This document shows, piece after piece, positions 52,501-61,500 of a stretch of 64,000 bases of DNA; within the stretch, counting starts at the first letter, position 1; the number at the start of each line of letters is the position of its first letter. Position numbers and translations under genes: made by a program. Origin of the DNA: Anadara kagoshimensis (Eukaryota; Mollusca; Bivalvia; Arcoida; Arcidae); assembly GCA_021292105.1 (NCBI GenBank), contig CM037868.1, forward strand, positions 27,610,139 through 27,674,138. Reading direction: 5' to 3'. The notes under the pieces are model-generated. The model had not been told where the DNA came from and did no database searches. It saw nothing but the letters and a program-made list of their open reading frames with translations.

Positions 52501-55500
52501 AACCTATTTTTCGTCCAATTTTCATGAAAAACACAATTTTAGTGTATCTAGGTATCCTAAATCCAAATATCCAATCAAAATTTGCCTGCACCTTTTGGTT
52601 TCAGAGAAGAAGATTTTTTTGTCTTTTGGCTATTTATAGTAACGGCAGCCATATTGTTGGGCGTGGTCAAACCCCGAACACAATTTTGAAAGCCTGTTAC
52701 CCAGGCATAATAATCACCAAGTTTCATCAAATTTGGCTCAGTAGTTTTGGAGGAGAAGATTAAAATGTAAAGTTTACGCACGACGCACGATGGACGACGA
52801 ACGACGGACGATGATAGATAGCAATAGCTCATCTGAGCCTTTCGGCTCAGGTGAGCTAAAAATGGTTGCATAAAAAATAATGCGCCATTCTAATTGAATT
52901 GCGTCATTCTTAAAATCATCGCTTCAAAAACGCAGGAAATGCACTCTGGAAAAAAACAATGTACAACTATAATACTTACAGTATTGGTCTGTGTTTTTTT
53001 ACTAAAGTATAAAGGACGTCCATTCATAGATTTATCCTCCAGGTACATTCCACTCATACTGTCCAACTTAAACTCTTTTTTGTACACTAAAATATAAATA
53101 TTCAGAGTACTGGAAACAGTCTCAATGAACACAAGGAAAACCAGAGTACTGGTAACACAGTCTCAATGAACACAAGGAAATTTACCAGAGTACTGGTAAC
53201 ACAGTCTCAATGAACACGAGGAAATTTACCAGAGTACTGGTAACACAGTCTCAATGAACACGAGGAAATTTACCAGAGTACTGGTAACACAGTCTCAATG
53301 AACACGAGGAAATTTACCAGAGTACTGGTAACACAGTCTCAATGAACACGAGGAAATTTACCAGAGTACTGGTAACACAGTCTCAATGAACACAAGGAAA
53401 TTTACCAGAGTACTGGTAACACAGTCTCAATGAACACGAGGAAATTTACCAGAGTACATGTACTGGTAACACAGTCTCAATGAACACGAGGAAATTTACC
53501 CATGTCAAATGTAATTATCATAGAACTATCAACAAAATACATCAGTATATAGCTTAAAAGAATGTATACAATAAAATGTGTACATGAGATTTTGGCCTTT
53601 GCAGTGCACTTAGGACAATGTTCAGGAGGGTTCTTTAACGTGCCACGCCTTTCTTGACACAGGGCATTGGTTTTTATAGCTTTTTCTAAAAGACTGTATG
53701 ACTTTAATTTCTAAATGCTAAGTGCTTGGCAAAAGAAGGTTAACAGTCACAACCTACTTTAATGTCTTGGTCAGACCCTGGCCAGTGCTTGAAACTCACA
53801 ACCTCCCACATACCAAGTGAGCACTATACTAACTGAGCTACTGTAACTCACAACCTCCCACATACCAAGTGAGCACTATACTTACTGAGCTACTGTAACT
53901 CACAACCTCCCACATACCAAGTGAGCACTATACTAACTGAGCTACTGTAACTCACAACCTCCCACATACCAAGTGAGCACTATACTAACTGAGCTACTGT
54001 AACTCACAACCTCCCACATACCAAGTGAGCACTATACTAACTGAGCTACTGTAACTCACAACCTCCCACATACCAAGTGAGCACTATACTTACTGAGCTA
54101 CTGTAACTCACAACCTCCCACATACCAAGTGAGCACTATACTAACTGAGCTACTGTAACTCACAACCTCCCACATACCACAGGGATTTATCAGGGTCTTT
54201 TGGGAAAAGGCCCCAAACTAAAAATTGGGAAAAACTATCAACTTTTTGCTCATTTTGGGACAACTTTGACATCATTTTTGATGTCATTAATGATTAAATC
54301 TAATGCTTTTAGTGTATTGAGTTGATTGAAGATTGAGTAAAGCAGCCACATTTATGGCAAGACTTCAGCTATGTATCTGTTACAATTTCCTAATTGGGAA
54401 TTTTCTCAGCCCATTTTGGGAAAAAAATCAATGTTTTTCCATTGGGAATGGGGCCGAATTTCGGCCCTAAATAGGCCCTTGATAAATCCCTGTACCAAGT
54501 GAGCACTATACTAACTGAGCTACTGTAACTCACAACCTCCCACATACCAAGTGAGCACTATACTTACTGAGCTACTGTAACTCACAACCTCCCACATACC
54601 AAGTGAGCACTATACTTACTGAGCTACTGTAACTCACAACCTCCCACATACCAAGTGAGCACTATACTAACTGAGCTACTGTAACTCACAACCTCCTACA
54701 TACCAAGTGAGCACTATACTTACTGAGCTACTGTAACTCACAACCTCCCACATACCAAGTGAGCACTATACTAACTGAGCTACTGTAACTCACAACCTCC
54801 CACATACCAAGTGAGCACTATACTAACTGAGCTACTGTAACTCACAACCTCCCACATACCAAGTGAGCACTATACTAACTGAGCTACTGTAACTCACAAC
54901 CTCCCACATACCAAGTGAGCACTATACTAACTGAGCTACTGTAACTCACAACCTCCCACATACCAAGTGAGCACTATACTAACTGAGCTACTGTAACTCA
55001 CAACCTCCCACATACCAAGTGAGCACTATACTAACTGAGCTACTGTAACTCACAACCTCCCACATACCAAGTGAGCACTATACTTACTGAGCTACTGTAA
55101 CTCACAACCTCCCACATACCAAGTGAGCACTATACTAACTGAGCTACTGTAACTTACAACCTCCCACATACCAAGTGAGCACTATACTTACTGAGCTACT
55201 GTAACTCACAACCTCCTACATACCAAGTGAGCACTATACTAACTGAGCTACTGTGGTGGTTTAATTTAAAATGTCTTGATCAACAGACAAAATCGGACAA
55301 TTCATTTTTAAGGATTATTTTGATTACAAAATTATAATGCATACTTGTATGGGCCCTGATAAATATCTGTGCATTTTCTAGTGATAGTTGATCAAGTTTA
55401 CGTCTTCTATCCAGTGACAGTCTGTCATATGCAGTATTTTGAAAAGCAAACAGAGTAAGCTTTGTCCTTGATCCTGAGAATTGTTCATTTAGCTGTGCCT

Positions 55501-58500
55501 TACGTAAAATGTTGAGAAACTGTAAATACAAAATTATACAAAATCATTTATACAGATCTTCAGTAACTGTATATAAAATTTTTATTAGAAAGTCTTGTCT
55601 CAAATATAAACCTAAATTCATATGAATGTATCAATATTTTCAATTTTTGTGGGGTATTTTAAAGGTGATTGAGCTTGCTAAGTAAACCCCTTACACTTAT
55701 TTAAAAATAATTGATATTTTTTAAGAATTTGGCCCTAGAAGAGTGTCAGATTTACAATGTTTAAGATAACCTATATATAAACTCCTATAGATCTGCTTCA
55801 CTAATATACAGAGCTAGAGAATTGTCAAGCCATAAATTAAGATTGAATTAGCTTCAAGGGCTCTCAGATACAACAGCTGATAAGCATGTCGGCAACTATC
55901 ATGTTATTTTCCCATGACAGTACAGGCATTGTTTTAGATACCCCCTCCACAAATGCCTTAGATCTTTGTCTTGCATGACCCTAATGCATGTGTTGAAGCT
56001 TAATGGTAAAATTTTGTTGTGTGTGTCTCATGGTGTTTATGAAAGCTTATTTTGCAAATTTTCATAGAAATTCAAATAAATTTAATATTTACATTTGCAA
56101 TGGCTTTGTTATATAAAACTTTAAAACTTCTTTTGAGACAAATGGTGTTTACATCAGCTTTGCACAGCAGTGGGAGTTATATAGCACTAAACACCATTTT
56201 TAGACAGGTCGTGGTTAAATGAGATTTTGGTAATAGAACTATTATACCTTGAACTCTGATATCTGGAATATCCCGATCAGATAACTAGTATAACCCTTAG
56301 AGATAACTTGTATACCCTGGACAGATAACTTGTATAACCCTTAGACCAGAGATAACCTGTATATCCAGGACAGATAACTTGTATACCCCAGATAGGTAAC
56401 TTGTTGCCCAAGACAACTTTTATACCTTGGACAGATAATTCATATACCATAACTTGTATACCCTGGAATGATAAATTGTATACCCTGAACAAATAACTCA
56501 TATACCTGTATCCTGGACAGATAGTGTGTATACCAAAGACGGTTAACTTGTGTACCTAGAGTGATAACTAGTATACCCCATGCAGATAACTCATATACTC
56601 TATACAGATAACTTGTGTACCTAGAGTGATAACTAGTATACCCCATGCAGATAACTCATATACTCTATACAGATAACTTGTGTACCTAGAGTGATAACTA
56701 GTATACCCCATGCAGATAACTCATATACTCTATACAGTTAACTTGTGTACCTAGAGTGATAACTAGTATACCCCATGCAGATAACTCATATACTCTACAC
56801 AGATAACTTGTTTACCTAGAGTGATAACTTGTATACCCCATGCAGATAACTCATATACTCTATACAGATAACTTGTTTACCTAGAGTGATAACTAGTATA
56901 CCCCATGCAGATAACTCATATACTCTACACAGATAACTTGTTTACCTAGAGTGATAACTAGTATACCCCATGCAGATAACTCATATACTCTATACAGATA
57001 ACTTGTTTACCTAGAGTGATAACTTGTATACCCCATGCAGATAACTCATATACTCTACACAGATAACTTGTGTACCTAGAGTGATAACTAGTATACCCCA
57101 TGCAGATAACTCATATACTCTATACAGATAACTTGTTTACCTAGAGTGATAACTAGTATACCCCATGCAGATAACTCATATACTCTATACAGATAACTTG
57201 TTTACCTAGAGTGATAACTTTTATACCCCATGCAGATAACTCATATACTCTATACAGATAACTTGTTTACCTAGAGTGATAACTAGTATACCCCATGCAG
57301 ATAACTCATATACTCTATACAGATAACTTGTTTACCTAGAGTGATAACTTGTATACCCCATGCAGATAACTCATATACTCTATGCAGATAACTCATATAC
57401 TCTATACAGATAACTTGTTTACCTAGAGTGATAACTAGTATACCCCATGCAGATAACTCATATACTCTATACAGATAACTTGTTTACCTAGAGTGATAAC
57501 TTGTATACCCCATGCAGATAACTCATATACTCTATACAGATAACTTGTTTACCTAGAGTGATAACTAGTATACCCCATGCAGATAACTCATATACTCTAT
57601 ACAGATAACTTGTTTACCTAGAGTGATAACTAGTATACCCCATGCAGATAACTCATATACTCTATACAGATAACTTGTATACCTAGAGTGATAACTAGTA
57701 TACCCCATGCAGATAACTCATATACTCTACACAGATAACTTGTGTACCTAGAGTGATAACTAGTATACCCCATGCAGATAACTCATATACTCTATACAGT
57801 TAACTTGTGTACCTAGAGTGATAACTAGTATACCCCATGCAGATAACTCATATACTCTACACAGATAATTTGTATACCTAGAGTGATAACTAGTATACCC
57901 CATGCAGATAACTCATATACTCTACACAGATAACTTGTGTACCTAGAGTGATAACTAGTATACCCCATGCAGATAACTCATATACTCTACACAGATAACT
58001 TGTGTACCTAGAGTGATAACTAGTATACCCCATGCAGATAACTCATATACTCTACACAGATAACTTGTGTACCTAGAGTGATAACTAGTATACCCCATGC
58101 AGATAACTCATATACTCTATACAGATAACTTGTTTACCTAGAGTGATAACTTGTATACCCCATGCAGATAACTCATATACTCTATACAGATAACTTGTTT
58201 ACCTAGAGTGATAACTTGTATACCCCATGCAGATAACTCATATACTCTACACAGATAACTTGTTTACCATAGATAGATAGCTTGTCTACCCCATGCAGAT
58301 AACTCATATACTCTACACAGATAACTTGTTTACCTAGAGTGATAACTAGTATACCCCATGCAGATAACTCATATACTCTACACAGATAACTTGTTTACCA
58401 TAGATAGATAGCTTGTCTACCCTAGGTAGACAACTTCATTAACTTGTATACCCTGGGAAGACTTGTATACTCCAGGCTGATAACTTGTTTGCCCTAGATA

Positions 58501-61500
58501 GATAACTTGTATACCATAGATAGATAGCTTGTCTACCCTAGGTAGATAACTTCAATAATTTGTATTGTATACCCTGGAAAGACTTGGATACCCCATGCAG
58601 TTAACTTGTATACCCTGGACAGATAACTTGTATACCCTAGATAGATAGCTTGTCTACCCTAGGTAGACAACTTCATTAACTTGTATATCCTAGATAGATA
58701 GCTTGTCTACCCTGGGCAGATAGCTTGTCTACCCTAGGTAGACAACTTCATTAACTTGTATACCCTGGAAGATTTGTATACTCCAGGCTGATAACTTGTA
58801 TATCCTGAACAGATAATTTGTATACCCTACATAGATACATGTAGCTTGTCTAACCTTGACAGATAACCTATATAACTTATATATATATATATATATATAC
58901 ACAGCCTTCAAAGTAAATGTCATGACCATGTGCAAAACAAGGGGAACAACTAGAAAAGCATTTTCCGATTGAATGATGGAAAATAATAAACTCACCCACA
59001 GAAACTAGAGTTGATGTGGCTGTCAAGACAATGTGCAAAACAAGGGGAACAACTCTGTCAGAGACAAAAAATCAATTTTTTTTTTGAAAACAAAAATTTT
59101 AACAAATTATTTTCCACATTTACATTGTAATCTAAGTAATATGAAAATTAATTTATTATGAAATGTTTATATCCAAATAATTTAATGACTTATCCTGATC
59201 AATTTTTTTTTATTTTTAAATCTTCAAATTTCAAATCACATCAATATTGTTGAACCCAACTAGTCTACATGTACATAATTCTACCAAAAATATATAAATA
59301 CTAGGTTTCCACAAATTCAAAATAATTAGTAGCCAAATTTCTAAAATTTGTGAAAATATAGTCCTTTTTAAAGTATTTTTCCACAAATTTGCTAAAATAG
59401 GTTACTTTTTGAAAGAATTCCTCAGAAATTAGTAGCCAATGGCAATTTTGGCTACCAGGAATGGAAACATAGTAAATATATAATAAATAAATAATATTGA
59501 AATGAAACAGGGAGATATCTTTAATTTGAGTAAAGAATTTTAAAATTGCAATTACATTGTAATTATATTTATACAATATGTAAGTCCAATGCAGTGATTT
59601 ACAGTAGAACATGCATGTAAGGGATATAATGGTATCAGGTACTGACCCTGGTTAACCTGATTCTGGTGTAAGGGATATAATGGTATCAGGTACTGACCCT
59701 GGTTAACCTGATTCTGGTGTAAGGGATATAATGGTATCAGGTACTGACCCTGGTTAACCTGATTCTGGTGTAAGGGATATAATGGTATCAGGTACTGGCC
59801 CTGGTTAACCTAATTCTGGTGTAAGGGATATAATGGTATCAGGTACTGACCCTGGTTAAACTAATTCTGGTGTAAGGGATATAATGGTATCAGGTACTGC
59901 CCCTGGTTAACCTGATTCTGGTGTAAGGGATATAATGGTATCAGGTTAAACTGATTCTGGTGTAAGGGATATAATGGTATCAGGTTAAACTGATTCTGGT
60001 GTAAGGGATATAATGGTATCAGATACTGACCCTGGTTAACCTGATTCTGGTGTAAGAGATATAATGGTATCAGGTACTGGCCCTGGTTAACCTGATTCTG
60101 GTGTAAGGGATATAATGGTATCAGGTACTGGCCCTGGTTAACCTGATTCTGGTGTAAGGGATATAATGGTATCAGGTACTGACCCTGGTTAACCTGATTC
60201 TGGTGTAAGGGATATAATGGTATCAGGTACTGACCCTGGTTAACCTGATTCTGGTGTAAGGGATATAATGGTATCAGGTACTGACCCTGGTTAAACTGAT
60301 TCTGGTGTAAGGGATATAATGGTATCAGGTACTGGCCCTGGTTAACCTGATTCTGGTGTAAGGGATATAATGGTATCAGGTACTGACCTAGGTTAACCTG
60401 ATTCTGGTGTAAGGGATATAATGGTATCAGGTACTGACCCTGGTTAACCTGATTCTGGTGTAAGAGATATAATGGTATCAGGTACTGACCCTGGTTAACC
60501 TGATTCTGGTGTAAGGGATATAATGGTATCAGGTACTGACCCTGGTTAACCTGATTCTGGTGTAAGAGATATAATGGTATCAGGTACTGATCCTGGTTAA
60601 CCTGATTCTGGTGTAAGGGATATAATGGTATCAGGTACTGACCCTGGTTAACCTGATTCTGGTGTAAGGGATATAATGGTATCAGGTACTGACCCTGGTT
60701 AACCTGATTCTGGTGTAAGGGATATAATGGTATCAGGCACTGACCCTGGTTAACCTGATTCTGGTGTAAGGGATATAATGGTATCAGGTACTGACCCTGG
60801 TTAACCTGATTCTGGTGTAAGGGATATAATGGTATCAGGTACTGACCCTGGTTAACCTGATTCTGGTGTAAGGGATATAATGGTATCAGGTATTGACCCT
60901 GGTTAACCTGATTCTGGTGTAAGGGATATAATGGTATCAGGTACTGACCCTGGTTAAACTGATTCTGGTGTAAGGGATATAATGGTATCAGGTACTGGCC
61001 CTGGTTAAACTGATTCTGGTGTAAGGGATATAATGGTATCAGGTACTGATCCTGGTTAACCTGATTCTGGTGTAAGGGATATAATGGTATCAGGTACTGG
61101 CCGTGGTTAACCTGATTCTTGTGTAAGGGATATTAATAGAATCTGTCACCTGTTTATGACCGATACCGGTTGATCTCAGTCGAGGGTGATGTGATGTAAC
61201 ATATATCCCAATCGAGGCTTTGCAGAGGTAAAAAAAAAGTAGCTTAAAATTCGCATTACGATCATGTTTTTCACTATCAGCGTCCGTGTCAACTACAAAT
61301 GCTGATGTGGACTGAAGAACTAAATAAAAAGCAATAAATTTCAAAGGTAACCGGTACTCACTTCTAAATCCACAAGCTATTATATCCTATTTTGTTCCAA
61401 CACGAACCGACTTTCCTCGGTTAAAATTTTAAGTTATGTCCAAAACTTTAATGTCAATTTAAAGAATATTTATCTGGGAACAAAATGACACCAAGATCAC

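Noticed and set aside
1-61128. Tandem arrays as CRISPR loci
   Set aside because: Units follow each other without unique spacers, there are no cas genes and the DNA is eukaryotic.
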